Assembly: GCF_021117295.1 (NCBI RefSeq)
Contig: NZ_CP088247.1
Location: 4,417,001-4,481,000 of the forward strand
DNA from: Methylorubrum sp. B1-46
GTDB taxonomy: Bacteria; Pseudomonadota; Alphaproteobacteria; Rhizobiales; Beijerinckiaceae
Direction: 5' to 3'
Length of the DNA stretch: 64,000 nucleotides
Position numbers and translations under genes: made by a program. Within the stretch, counting starts at the first letter, position 1. Each line of letters opens with the position of its first letter. Positions 42,151 through 50,734 of the stretch are shown piece after piece. The notes under the pieces were generated by a model, which saw nothing but the letters and a program-made list of their open reading frames with translations, was not told where the DNA came from and searched no databases.

Positions 42151-42620
42151 GCGACCTCGAACATCGCCTCGACTTCGACCGCCGCGTCGAGGGGCAGTTC
42201 GGCCACGCCCACCGTCGCGCGGGCATGACGGCCGCGATCGCCCAAAATTTCGACCATCAGGTCCGAGGCGCCGTTCATGATCGGGGCGAGGCCGGCGAAG
42301 CTCGGCACGGCGTTGATGAAGCCGCCGAGGCGCACGCATTGCACGACGCCGTGGTCGAGATCGCCCACCGCCGCCTGGAGCTGGGCCAGCACGTTGAGCC
42401 CGCAGAGCCGGGCCGCCGCGATCCCCTGCTCGGCCGAGACCTCGGCGCCGAGCTTGCCCTTGTGGGCGGGATCGAGCGTGCCGTCCGGCCCGAAGCAGAT
42501 CTGGCCGGAGATGACGACGAGGTTGCCGGTGCGGACATACGGCACGTAGTTCGCGACCGGCGCCGCCGCCTTCGGCAGTTTCAGGCCGAGCGCTTCCAGA
42601 CGTTCCTTGACCGAGTTCAT
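42147..42620 (-). CDS. RidA/YjgF-family protein
   Basis: A 157-aa member of the RidA superfamily, small trimeric proteins. RidA itself deaminates reactive enamine/imine intermediates. Motifs: YVPYVRTGNLVVISGQICFGPDG, GIAAARLCGLNVLAQLQAAVGDL and GHARATVGVAELPLDAAVEVEA (here HARATVGV). The archetypal catalytic Arg is represented in HARATVG, but the protein belongs to the longer 150-aa subgroup of uncertain activity. It lies 71 bp downstream of the peptide-export ABC transporter and overlaps the phosphodiesterase gene; any link to the peptide locus is unproven. Confidence 0.87.
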   Translation of the reverse strand: MNSVKERLEALGLKLPKAAAPVANYVPYVRTGNLVVISGQICFGPDGTLDPAHKGKLGAEVSAEQGIAAARLCGLNVLAQLQAAVGDLDHGVVQCVRLGGFINAVPSFAGLAPIMNGASDLMVEILGDRGRHARATVGVAELPLDAAVEVEAMFEVA

Positions 42621-42691
42621 CGCCGTCTCCCGCATGATGCTGCGGGGCTCTGAGCACGGGCGCGGGGCGCTCCGCAAGGGGGAGGGCCCCT

Positions 42692-44863
42692 TCAGCCGGC
42701 GGTCTCCGCCGCCTGCGGCTCGACCCGCGGCGCGTCGGCCGAAAAGTCGTAGCGCCGGTCGGCATGGGCCACGGTGGCCGGGCGGTGGGCGACGATGACC
42801 CGCGTCATCTTCAGGTCGCGGAGTGCGGCGGCGATGACCGCCTCGGTCGGCTCGTCGAGCGCGCTCGTCGCCTCGTCGAGGAACAGGATCTCCGGGCGCC
42901 GGTAGAGGGCGCGGGCCAGGATCACCCGCTGGCGCTGGCCGCCGGACAGCGTCGAGCCCATGTCGCCTACCAGGGTCTCGAAGCCCATCGGCGTGCGGGC
43001 GATGTCGTCGAGGATGGCCGCGCGGGCGGCGCATTCGCGGATCCAGCCAAGATCGGGCCGCTCGTCGAAACAGGCGATGTTCTCGGCGATCGAGCCGGCG
43101 AACAGCCCGTCATCCTGCATGACTCCGGCGATGCGGGCGCGGTAGGCCGCGAGCCCCCCGGCGCGGATATCGCGCCCGTCGACCAGCACCGCGCCCTCAG
43201 TGGGCGGCAGCAGACCCATCAGGATCTTCATCACCGAACTCTTGCCGCAGCCCGAAGGGCCGGTGATGGCGAGGCTTTCGCCCGGCGCCACCTCCAGGCC
43301 GAGGTTGCGGAACACCCAGGGCTCGTCGGCGCCGTAGCGCAGGGACAGGCCGGCGGCGCGCAGACCCGCCCCGCGCCCCGGCGGACGCTCCCCAGCGGGG
43401 AGGAGGGCCGGCGCGGCCACCGGCGCCACCGCGGCAGGCATGGGGGCGGCGGCCTCCTCGGGCTCGGTCATGACGATGTCCGAGAGCCGGTCGGTCTGCA
43501 CGTTGAGCATCCGCAGCTGGAAGCCCGACTGGATCAGGTTGCCGATGCGCGTCGAGAACTGGTCGCGATAGGCCAGAAACGCCACCAGCATGCCGAGCGT
43601 CATCGATTGGTCGATCACGGCGCGGGCGCCCAGCACCAGCAGGATCAGCCGGTCGGCGCCGAACAGGAACTCGTTGCCGCGCCCGAACACGAGGTCGAGC
43701 CGCTGCAGCCGCAGCCGGGCGTTCAGCGCCTGGACGAACTGGTTCATCCACGTGCCGCGGCGGCGCTCGCGCAGGTTCAGGAGCTTGACGCTCGCCATGC
43801 CGCGCACGGTCTCGATGAAGTGGCTCTGCTGGCGCGCCTCCGCGACGATCGCCTCCTCGGTACCCTCGCGGTAGGCCTTGTAGGCGGCGATGCGCATGGC
43901 GGCGTTGAGGGCGGTGGCGGCGAGCGCCACCAGGGCGAGCCAGCCGCCATAGAGGAACAGCATGATCAGCATGCCGACCGACATCAGCCCGTCGAGGAGC
44001 GCCTGGACGAGATCGGTGGTGATGCCCTTCTGGATCGTGGCGAGCGTGCCGAAGCGAGAGATCACGTCGCCGACATGCCGCTTCTGAAAATAGTCGAGCG
44101 GCAGCCGCGAGAGGTGGTCGAACAGCGATCCCGACCACTGGTAATTCAGCTTGGTGCCGGTGAGCATGATCGCCCAGCTTCGGGCGACGCCGAGGCCCAG
44201 TTGCAGCACCAGAAGCAAGGCCAGCCCGAGGGCGACGACGAGAAGAAGGTCGAGGTCGCCGTTCACGATCACCTCGTCGATGACGATCTGCGAGGCGATC
44301 GGCATCAGGATCGCGACGAGCTCGATCCCGAGCGACAGCACCAGGATCTGCGTCATCGCCGAGCGGATGCCGGCCATGCCGCGGAACAGGTCGGACAGCG
44401 CAAGGCCCTGAACCGCCTTCTCCCGCACGAAGCTCTGGTTCGGGCTCACCTCCAGGGCCACACCGGTGAAGTCCCGCGAGGCTTCCGCAAGGCTCAGACT
44501 GCGGCGCCCGCGGGCGGGATCGTGGATCACGATCTCTCGGCGCCCGACTTTGGCCAGCACGACGAAGTGGTTGAGCCCCCAGTGCAGGATGCAGGGCAGG
44601 CGTAGCCGGCCGAGATCGGGCAACTCCACCCTGAGCGCCCGCGTCGAGAGCCCCATCGTGCCCGACAGGTCCATGAGATTTCGCAGCGTCATGCCCTTGA
44701 GCGAGAGGGCGTGGCGCGCGCGCAAGGTTCCGAGATCGACCCCGCGACCGTGGTAGCCCAGCACCATGGCGAGGCAGGCCATGCCGCACTCGGCGGCTTC
44801 CGCCTGAAGCACGACCGGCAGGCGCCGCCGGAAACCGAATTGAAGATCCGACAGCAGACTCAA
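42692..44863 (-). CDS. Peptidase C39-containing peptide ABC exporter (PCAT)
   Basis: A 723-aa transporter that cleaves double-glycine leaders and exports the core peptide. The N-terminal C39 domain has Gln20 and catalytic Cys26 in QAEAAECGMAC, His99 in GLNHFVVL and Asp115 in IHDPARG, so it should be active. About six membrane helices follow (150-420: LVLSLGIELVAILMPIASQIV and others), then the ATPase with GPSGCGKSS, signature LSGGQRQR and LFLDEATSALD. The start is TTG, preceded by AAGGAGG at good spacing and overlapping the TGA of the hlyD-like gene. The length is typical of CvaB-type exporters. The peptide gene divergent at 46.6 kb is its likely substrate. Confidence 0.93.
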   Translation of the reverse strand: MSLLSDLQFGFRRRLPVVLQAEAAECGMACLAMVLGYHGRGVDLGTLRARHALSLKGMTLRNLMDLSGTMGLSTRALRVELPDLGRLRLPCILHWGLNHFVVLAKVGRREIVIHDPARGRRSLSLAEASRDFTGVALEVSPNQSFVREKAVQGLALSDLFRGMAGIRSAMTQILVLSLGIELVAILMPIASQIVIDEVIVNGDLDLLLVVALGLALLLVLQLGLGVARSWAIMLTGTKLNYQWSGSLFDHLSRLPLDYFQKRHVGDVISRFGTLATIQKGITTDLVQALLDGLMSVGMLIMLFLYGGWLALVALAATALNAAMRIAAYKAYREGTEEAIVAEARQQSHFIETVRGMASVKLLNLRERRRGTWMNQFVQALNARLRLQRLDLVFGRGNEFLFGADRLILLVLGARAVIDQSMTLGMLVAFLAYRDQFSTRIGNLIQSGFQLRMLNVQTDRLSDIVMTEPEEAAAPMPAAVAPVAAPALLPAGERPPGRGAGLRAAGLSLRYGADEPWVFRNLGLEVAPGESLAITGPSGCGKSSVMKILMGLLPPTEGAVLVDGRDIRAGGLAAYRARIAGVMQDDGLFAGSIAENIACFDERPDLGWIRECAARAAILDDIARTPMGFETLVGDMGSTLSGGQRQRVILARALYRRPEILFLDEATSALDEPTEAVIAAALRDLKMTRVIVAHRPATVAHADRRYDFSADAPRVEPQAAETAG

Positions 44864-46155
44864 CGCTCCCCTCCTTCCGTGACGAGATCGACGCTGCGCT
44901 TGACGTGGTAGAGGGGGTCGAGGAGCCAGCGGTAGAGCGGGCGCTTCTCCAGCGCGATATCGGCCTCGACCCGCATCCCGGCCTCGAGCCGGCGCGGCTC
45001 GCCATAGGCGCTCACGCTGTCGGCGTCCGGCCGCACGATGATGCGGTAGACGCCCCCATTCCCCGCATTCCTGGCCGCGTCGCGGACTGCCTCGGGCTGC
45101 GCGGCGCCGTCGCCTTCGAGCGGCGCGCGGGTCACCTCCGTCACGATGCCCCGGTGCAGACCGAAGCGCTGGAACGGGAAGGCAGCGTAGCGCAGCATCA
45201 CGCTCGCTCCCGGTTCGATGAAGCCGATGGCCGAGGAATCGACGAACAGGTTGGCCTGCAGCCGGCCCTCGCTCGGCAGCAGGGTCAGCAGGTTCGCCCC
45301 CGCCGCCACCGTCTGCCCGGCCTGCGCCCGGATCGAGGTGAGGATGCCGCGCTCGGGCGCGCGCACTTCGATGGCGCGGCGCGCCTCGCTCTCGGCCCGC
45401 TGCTGTTCGAGCTGGGCCGCGCTGCGGTCGAGTTCGGCCAGATCGCGCGCCAGCGTCTCGTCGAAGGTCGAGAGCTTGGCCTTGAGATCCCCCAGCTTGC
45501 CCTCGACCTGCAGGCCACCCTGGCGGAACTGCGCGAGCTGCGAGGTCGCCTGGAGGTAGAGGTAGTTCTGGCTCTGGAAGTCGGCCGCGCGGGCGAAGCC
45601 CCGGGTCACGAGGTCGGCGAGTTCGTCGGCCCGCGCCTTCAGCGGCGGCACCAGCTTCTCCTGAAGCGCGAGCTGCTCGTCGATCTTGGCGCGCTGCGCC
45701 TCCAGGTTGGCGATCTGCTCGCGCAAGCCCTCCTTCTCGGCCGCGGCCATGGCGGCGCGGGCGGCGCGCTGGCGCTCGACGCTCTCGCGCTGGCGCCCGA
45801 GCTGGGCGATCACCCGCTCCTGGGTCGGCCCGCTCGCAGAGACGGCGTCGAGATCGATGGTGAAGAGGAGCTGGCCGCGCTCGACCCGGTCGCCCTCCTT
45901 GACCCCCGACGCGCTGACCCGCCCCGCGAGCGGACTCGCCACGGTGATGAGCCCGATATCGGGCGCGAGCAGACCGTTCGCGTGGACTCGGCGGGTGTAG
46001 CTGCCGAGCCAAGCGTAGAGGCCGACCAGAACGGCGAAGGCGAGGCAGAGGCCAACCACGATGCGAATGGAGAGCGGCTGCACCACCTGCGCCTCGCCGA
46101 GCCAGGCGCTCCGACGCGCCTCGACGACCTCGTGCCGGAACAGCGGCGCGTTCAC
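44860..46155 (-). CDS. HlyD-family membrane fusion protein
   Basis: The periplasmic adaptor of a type I secretion system, 431 aa. A cytoplasmic start (APLFRHEVVEARRSAWLGE) precedes one transmembrane helix (IVVGLCLAFAVLVGLYAWLG), the barrel-sandwich half VASPLAGRVSASGVKEGDRV, a long coiled-coil hairpin (about 110-250, rich in Glu, Gln and Arg) and RAPERGILTSIRAQAGQTV. It has the CvaA-like architecture rather than RND-type. The GTG start follows GGGAGG eight bases upstream; an earlier ATG lacks homology. The stop overlaps the exporter start. An outer-membrane TolC partner is not encoded nearby. Confidence 0.92.
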   Translation of the reverse strand: MNAPLFRHEVVEARRSAWLGEAQVVQPLSIRIVVGLCLAFAVLVGLYAWLGSYTRRVHANGLLAPDIGLITVASPLAGRVSASGVKEGDRVERGQLLFTIDLDAVSASGPTQERVIAQLGRQRESVERQRAARAAMAAAEKEGLREQIANLEAQRAKIDEQLALQEKLVPPLKARADELADLVTRGFARAADFQSQNYLYLQATSQLAQFRQGGLQVEGKLGDLKAKLSTFDETLARDLAELDRSAAQLEQQRAESEARRAIEVRAPERGILTSIRAQAGQTVAAGANLLTLLPSEGRLQANLFVDSSAIGFIEPGASVMLRYAAFPFQRFGLHRGIVTEVTRAPLEGDGAAQPEAVRDAARNAGNGGVYRIIVRPDADSVSAYGEPRRLEAGMRVEADIALEKRPLYRWLLDPLYHVKRSVDLVTEGGER

Positions 46156-46642
46156 GGCCGGGCCTCCCGGGAAGTCTCGCTTCGGCCTGCGCTCCAGCCT
46201 GCGACAGTGCGGCATGGTGCGTTATTCTGACGCATGCTTGTCGTAATCCGTAGTCATTTCAGGGCTTTATTCCATCGGGCACGTGGGGCGGCCCATTACC
46301 GGCGGGGCAGGTCAATTTTTGTCCCCCGAGCTCCGGTCGGTCGCGCCTCCCGTGCGGACGTCCCGGAACACCGCCGAAAGGCGTAGGACGGAGCAAGGCG
46401 GTTGCCTGTGAGCAGCCGAGGCGACGTATTCACGACCGTTGGTGGTGATTTCGAGGGGCAAGATTTGTTCATTCCTCGGTTTCCGCCTCCATCCGCTCCG
46501 CTCTGCCGGCGCAAACCGGGTTGCCTGCCGGACTAATATCCGTACCTTATCCAGCAGAGCAGCGCAGCAACGCCGCTCTTATTCCACGGGAAGACATAAA
46601 TACAGAACGATCTTCCAATATCGTACGGACTAAGGAGAGCAT
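46156..46642. other. Divergent control region of the peptide-export locus
   Basis: It separates hlyD from the peptide gene and is less GC-rich in its last 120 bp, as expected for a promoter. I see no certain -35/-10 pair. Weak repeats AATATCCGTAC and AATATCGTAC, about 80 bp apart, and the short inverted pair ACGAT/ATCGT lie just before the peptide start and could bind a regulator. A 50-codon frame from 46233 is not supported. Confidence 0.5.
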
Positions 46643-46861
46643 ATGCAGCAGAACATTGACACCATCCGTGAGCTGAACGCTGCGGAGCTGGATCAGGTCG
46701 GCGGCGGTCTGTCTCTCGGCGTCGGCGTGGAACTCGATCTCAGCCAGGAACTCGGCGCCGTCTCCGGCGTGGTCGATCAGGTCGGCGGCCTCGTCGGCGG
46801 CACGCTCGACACCGTGCTCGGCGCGGTCGGCGGCCTCCTGGGCGGCGTGCTCGGCAAGTAA
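46643..46861 (+). CDS. Double-glycine leader peptide with glycine-zipper core (bacteriocin-like)
   Basis: A 72-aa precursor. The leader reads MQQNIDTIRELNAAELDQVGGG and fits the ELxxVxGG rule (Glu15, Leu16, Val19, Gly21-Gly22), so cleavage after Gly22 would free a 50-residue core starting LSLGVGVELDL. The core is almost only Gly, Val, Leu, Ala and Ser, and has no Cys or aromatic residue. Its C-terminal third holds two interleaved GxxxG zippers (Gly60/64/68 and Gly63/67/71) plus Gly48/52 and Gly49/53. AAGGAG lies before the ATG. Next to a C39 exporter it is most likely a secreted antimicrobial or surface-assembling peptide, like Caulobacter CdzC/CdzD; no immunity gene is visible. Confidence 0.85.
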   Translation: MQQNIDTIRELNAAELDQVGGGLSLGVGVELDLSQELGAVSGVVDQVGGLVGGTLDTVLGAVGGLLGGVLGK

Positions 46862-46905
46862 CCTCTCAGGCAGCCTCTGAGGTCAGCCCCCATCGGGGCT
46901 GTCCG

Positions 46906-46942
46906 CCCTGCGGAAGCGGTCAACCCCACCGCTTCCGCAGGG
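46906..46942 (+). terminator. Strong hairpin after peptide gene
   Basis: Perfect 15-bp arms (CCCTGCGGAAGCGGT and its complement) around a 7-nt loop, 45 bp past the stop. There is no U-run, so it may mainly protect the 3' end of a short abundant mRNA, though a terminator is possible. Confidence 0.7.
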
Positions 46943-47132
46943 CTCAACGGTCCTGCGCGCCGCGAGGCGCAGATTGGCCGGCGAAGGAACAGGTTCGGCC
47001 GAAGCGTCGTTCTGCCGAGTCGGATGCAAGCAGGACCGTTCGCCGTCCGGCCGCCGACCCTGGCGGCGGCGCGCGATACGGGGGGAACCACGCCGCCTCG
47101 AAGCGGCCGAGACGGGGAGAGCGAAGCGGCCG

Positions 47133-48080
47133 ATGAGCGTCCCGTTCGTCAACGCCTCCGTGCAGGGCGAACTCTCCGCCCCGCCCGACCAGATCTTCGG
47201 CCAGATCCCGGCAAGCGGCCTCGACGGCGTCGCCTTTCTCGATTTCGCCTACGAATCCGCGGGATACAGCACCCATCGCGTGGACGGGCTCCTCGTCGGC
47301 ACCTGGCAGGGCACTTCGCACAACACTTGGCGAAATCCCTGGCATCCCGGCCCGGAGGACCGTCCCGGCGACCGGCGGACCCGGCTAACCTTCCGCGGGG
47401 GCGCGATGCCGGACGAGCGTGCGGAGGAGCGGATCGCCGACGCCTTCGTGCTGCGCGGCCCCGGCTTTGTCGGCAGCACGGCCTGGAGCGGGCCCTGCCG
47501 CGGGCGCTACCTCGCCTACATGCCGGCGGCGGTCGAGCGGATGATCGAGGCGCCGATCTCCCAGGCCGAGATCCCGACGCTCACGGACGACCTCTCGGAG
47601 CGGATGAGCGTGTTCCACCTGCTCGCCGCCCTCGGGCAGGAGGCGGGCGGGCACGACACCGCCGCCGACGCGCTCCTCGTGGACAGCGTGGCGCTGGCGG
47701 TGCTGCGCGTCTCCGGTGCCCTGGCGCCGTCCAGCCCGCGCCGGAATGCGGCCCTCACCGCGCGGCAGGCGCGGCGGGTGCGCGACCTCGTCGCCGCGCG
47801 TATCGATGCGCCCCTGTCCCTGCGGGAGATGGCGGAGGCGGCGGGCCTCAGCGAGGGCTACTTCGTACGGGCCTTCAAGGGCAGCTTCGGCGTCACGCCC
47901 TATCAGTATGTCCTGCGCGAGCGCGTGACTCTGGCCCAATCGCTGATCCGCTCCGGGACGGTCTCCCTCGGCGAGGCGGCCAAGCGCGCGGGCTTTCCCG
48001 ATGCGCGGCGGATGGGGCGCACCTTCCGCAAGGTGATCGGGCGCTCGCCGACCGAGGCGGCCCGGCTGCAGCGGGCCTGA
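47133..48080 (+). CDS. AraC-family transcriptional regulator
   Basis: A 315-aa regulator. The C-terminal 100 residues hold both helix-turn-helix motifs: [40 protein letters not shown] (first) and [29 protein letters not shown] (second). The N-terminal half ([21 protein letters not shown] beta segments, read here from about residue 30) is a cupin-like sensor of unknown ligand. A long frame extends upstream, but the ATG giving [13 protein letters not shown] is the most natural start. It lies 271 bp downstream of the peptide gene in the same direction, which makes it a candidate regulator of peptide production (inference). Confidence 0.88.
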   Translation: MSVPFVNASVQGELSAPPDQIFGQIPASGLDGVAFLDFAYESAGYSTHRVDGLLVGTWQGTSHNTWRNPWHPGPEDRPGDRRTRLTFRGGAMPDERAEERIADAFVLRGPGFVGSTAWSGPCRGRYLAYMPAAVERMIEAPISQAEIPTLTDDLSERMSVFHLLAALGQEAGGHDTAADALLVDSVALAVLRVSGALAPSSPRRNAALTARQARRVRDLVAARIDAPLSLREMAEAAGLSEGYFVRAFKGSFGVTPYQYVLRERVTLAQSLIRSGTVSLGEAAKRAGFPDARRMGRTFRKVIGRSPTEAARLQRA

Positions 48081-48148
48081 CCGCGCGTGCGGGGTGCCGC
48101 ACGGCACCACCTCCGGTCGAATCGGGACCGGCAAACCCGCCGCCGCGA

Positions 48149-48177
48149 TTGACAGACACGGTCGCTTCCATAGTAAT
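48149..48177 (+). promoter_or_regulatory. argD: Candidate promoter for argDF
   Basis: TTGACA, 17 bp, AGTAAT, upstream of argD. The -35 is perfect and the -10 matches 4 of 6. Transcription would start just before the adjacent hairpin. Confidence 0.5.
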
Positions 48178-48184
48178 CGCGCGC

Positions 48185-48210
48185 GTGCCGCCCGTCCCCC
48201 GAGGCGGCAC
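48185..48210 (+). terminator. Hairpin plus U-run before argD (terminator or attenuator)
   Basis: Perfect arms GTGCCGCC/GGCGGCAC followed at once by TTTCTTTT, 105 bp past the AraC stop and 42 bp before argD. Most simply it terminates the AraC transcript; with the promoter above it could also attenuate argDF. Confidence 0.65.
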
Positions 48211-48259
48211 TTTCTTTTGGCGACTTCCCCCTGGATCGAGCCTGAGGAGACGGACCCGC

Positions 48260-49450
48260 GTGACCTCCGCCCTGCTGCCGACCTATGCCCGTGCCCCGAT
48301 CGCGTTCGAGCGAGGCGAGGGCGCATGGCTGGTCGCCGAGGACGGCGACCGCTACCTCGATTTCGGCGCCGGCATCGCCGTCAACGCGCTCGGCCACGCC
48401 CATCCGCACCTCGTGGAGGCGCTGACGGAGCAGGCGCAAAAAATCTGGCACACTTCGAACCTGTTCCAGATCCCCGGCGGGGAGCGCCTGGGCCGGCGGC
48501 TCGTGGACGCGACCTTTGCCGACGTGGCCTTCTTCGCCAATTCCGGCGCCGAGGCCAACGAGGCCGCCATCAAGATGGCGCGCAAGTACCACGCGGCCGG
48601 CGGCCATCCGGAGCGCTACCGCATCGTCACGTTCGAGGGCGCCTTCCACGGCCGCACGCTCGCGACGATCGCGGCGGGCGGCCAGCAGAAATACATCGAG
48701 GGCTTCGGCCCGAAGGTCGAGGGCTTCGATCAGGTGCCGGTCGGCGACTTCGCCGCGCTGGAAGCCGCGATCGGCCCGGAGACCGCCGCCCTGATGATCG
48801 AGCCGATCCAGGGGGAGGGCGGCCTGCGGGTGATTCCCGGCGAGACGCTGCGGCGCCTGCGCGCGCTCTGCGACGCGCACGGCCTGCTCCTCATCATGGA
48901 CGAGGTGCAGACCGGCGTCGGGCGCACGGGCAAGTTCTTCGCGCACGAGTGGTCGGGCATCACCCCCGACATCATGAGCGCGGCCAAGGGCATCGGCGGC
49001 GGTTTCCCGCTCGGCGTCTGCCTCGCGACCGCCGAGGCCGCCCGCGGCATGGTCGCCGGCACCCACGGCACCACCTTCGGCGGCAACCCGCTCGCCATGG
49101 CGGTGGGCAACGCCGTGCTCGACGTGGTGCTGGGCGAAGGCTTCCTCGCCCATGTCGAGCGCATCGGCCTGTTGCTCACGCAGAAGCTCGCCGGGCTGAT
49201 CGACCGCCACCCCCATGTCTTCGCCGAGATGCGCGGGCAGGGGCTGATGCGCGGCCTGAAGCTCAGCCTGCCGAACACCGAGTTCGTCGCGGCCGCGCGC
49301 GCGCGGCACCTGCTGGTGATCCCTGCCGGCGACAACGTGATCCGTCTCCTGCCGCCGCTGATTGTCGGCGAGACGGAGGTGGATGAGGCCGTGGCCCGGC
49401 TGGAGGCCGCGGCGACCGATCTGGAGGCGCAGATACGCGGTGCCGCCTGA
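48260..49450 (+). CDS. argD: Acetylornithine aminotransferase
   Basis: A PLP enzyme of arginine synthesis that converts N-acetylglutamate semialdehyde to N-acetylornithine. The 396-aa protein has the class III aminotransferase pattern: [72 protein letters not shown], and the PLP lysine in [14 protein letters not shown]. The GTG start follows GAGGAG; the open frame upstream has no homology. It is followed by argF, as in other Rhizobiales. Confidence 0.95.
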   Translation: MTSALLPTYARAPIAFERGEGAWLVAEDGDRYLDFGAGIAVNALGHAHPHLVEALTEQAQKIWHTSNLFQIPGGERLGRRLVDATFADVAFFANSGAEANEAAIKMARKYHAAGGHPERYRIVTFEGAFHGRTLATIAAGGQQKYIEGFGPKVEGFDQVPVGDFAALEAAIGPETAALMIEPIQGEGGLRVIPGETLRRLRALCDAHGLLLIMDEVQTGVGRTGKFFAHEWSGITPDIMSAAKGIGGGFPLGVCLATAEAARGMVAGTHGTTFGGNPLAMAVGNAVLDVVLGEGFLAHVERIGLLLTQKLAGLIDRHPHVFAEMRGQGLMRGLKLSLPNTEFVAAARARHLLVIPAGDNVIRLLPPLIVGETEVDEAVARLEAAATDLEAQIRGAA

Positions 49451-49456
49451 GTGCCT

Positions 49457-49523
49457 CTCACGAAATGCCCGTCCCGCCGTCGCCCCCGAATCGGGCATGG
49501 CCGGTGCTTGGGCATTTCGTGAG
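49457..49523. promoter_or_regulatory. Long-range inverted repeat between argD and argF
   Basis: Perfect 14-bp arms (CTCACGAAATGCCC and complement) are 39 nt apart. They begin 7 bp after the argD stop and end 38 bp before argF. The mRNA would fold into a large stem-loop that could tune argF expression or stabilise transcripts. Confidence 0.6.
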
Positions 49524-49560
49524 CCACTCTGAGGGCAGCATCGCGAGCGAAGAATTTGAG

Positions 49561-50511
49561 ATGACCACGACCCTGAACGGCAGCGGCCCGCATGTCCGCC
49601 ATTTCCTCGACCTGAAGGACTTCTCCGCCGAGACCCTGCGCGGCGTCCTCGACACCTCCGCCGCGATGAAGCGCGCGCGGGTGAAGGGCCAGCGTGCGGC
49701 GGAGCGACCGCTCACCGGCAAGATGCTGGCGATGGTGTTCGACCGGCCCTCGACCCGCACCCGCGTCTCCTTCGACGTGGCGATGCGCGAGCTCGGCGGC
49801 GACACCCTGATGCTGACGGGCAAGGAGATGCAGCTCGGCCGCGGCGAGACGGTGTCCGACACCGCCCGCGTGCTGTCGCGCTTCGTCGACGCGATCGTGA
49901 TCCGCACCCTCGACCACGGCCTGGTGATGGAGCTCGCCGAGCATGCCGAGGTGCCGGTCATCAACGCGCTGACCAAGGCCTCGCATCCCTGCCAGATCAT
50001 GGCCGACGTGCTGACCTTCGAGGAGCATCGCGGGCCGATCAAGGGCCGCACCATCGCGTGGTCGGGTGATGCCAACAACGTGCTGGCGAGCTGGGTCCAC
50101 GCCGCCGCCCGCTTCGACTTCACCCTCAACGTCGCCGCGCCGCGGGAGCTGGCGATGCCGCCGGCGCTCGTCGATTGGGCCAAGCGCGAGGGTGCGCGCG
50201 TCAACGCCACCACCGACGCATACGCGGCGGTCGAGGGGGCGGATGCGGTCGTGACCGATTGCTGGGTCTCGATGGGCGACGACGACGAGCATTTCCGCCA
50301 CAACCTGCTCTCGCCCTACCGGGTCGATGCCAAGCTGATGGCGGCGGCCGCCAAGGACGCGGTCTTCATGCACTGCCTGCCGGCCCATCGCGGCGAGGAG
50401 GTTACGGCGGAGGTGATCGACGGCCCGCAATCGGTGGTGTTCGACGAGGCCGAGAACCGTCTGCACGCGCAGAAGGGGATTTTGGCGTGGTGCCTGGGCG
50501 AGACGGCCTGA
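49561..50511 (+). CDS. argF: Ornithine carbamoyltransferase
   Basis: Joins carbamoyl phosphate to ornithine to give citrulline, the step after argD and acetyl removal. The 316-aa protein has the carbamoyl-phosphate loop [27 protein letters not shown], the HPCQ motif in [25 protein letters not shown], the SMG loop [10 protein letters not shown] for ornithine, and [11 protein letters not shown]. Length and motifs are canonical. A long stem-loop lies in the 110 bp between argD and argF, but the two should still be one operon. Confidence 0.97.
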   Translation: MTTTLNGSGPHVRHFLDLKDFSAETLRGVLDTSAAMKRARVKGQRAAERPLTGKMLAMVFDRPSTRTRVSFDVAMRELGGDTLMLTGKEMQLGRGETVSDTARVLSRFVDAIVIRTLDHGLVMELAEHAEVPVINALTKASHPCQIMADVLTFEEHRGPIKGRTIAWSGDANNVLASWVHAAARFDFTLNVAAPRELAMPPALVDWAKREGARVNATTDAYAAVEGADAVVTDCWVSMGDDDEHFRHNLLSPYRVDAKLMAAAAKDAVFMHCLPAHRGEEVTAEVIDGPQSVVFDEAENRLHAQKGILAWCLGETA

Positions 50512-50529
50512 TCCGAGGCCGCACGCGAA

Positions 50530-50705
50530 TACCACTCTCCCCTCTGCGGGAGAGGATGGCCCCGAAGGGGTCGGGTGAGGGGAGCGCCGTGTCCGGAAAG
50601 TGCGGAGCCGGCCCCGCTCCCGCCCGCTCCGCGGGCGCCCTTCGCCCATCCAAGTCGGGCTTGCCCGACTTGGACAAGAGAGTCGGATATCGGGCGAGCC
50701 CGACA
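50530..50705. repeat. Mosaic of short palindromic elements downstream of argF
   Basis: Three hairpin units stand in a row: CTCTCCCCTCTGCGGGAGAG with a GCCCCGAAGGGG-like arm (50535-50575), a perfect 11-bp stem CCAAGTCGGGC with a TT loop (50650-50673), and a nearly perfect stem TCGGATATCGGGC/GCCCGACATCCGGA. There is no gene. These resemble REP-like extragenic elements at a convergent gene end. Confidence 0.65.
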
Positions 50706-50734
50706 TCCGGAGGGGGGAGGGCTCCCGGAAGCCG

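Noticed and set aside
42147..42620. RidA-family gene as a peptide-modification enzyme of the export locus
   Set aside because: It overlaps the phosphodiesterase gene, lies 71 bp past the exporter, and the peptide core has no residue obviously needing modification; housekeeping function is simpler.
46233..46385. A 50-codon frame upstream of the peptide gene, considered as an immunity protein
   Set aside because: It has no ribosome site, no membrane segment and Arg-rich random-looking composition.
46296..46514. A 72-codon minus-strand frame in the peptide control region
   Set aside because: Composition and lack of a start signal suggest noise; it overlaps the likely promoter region.
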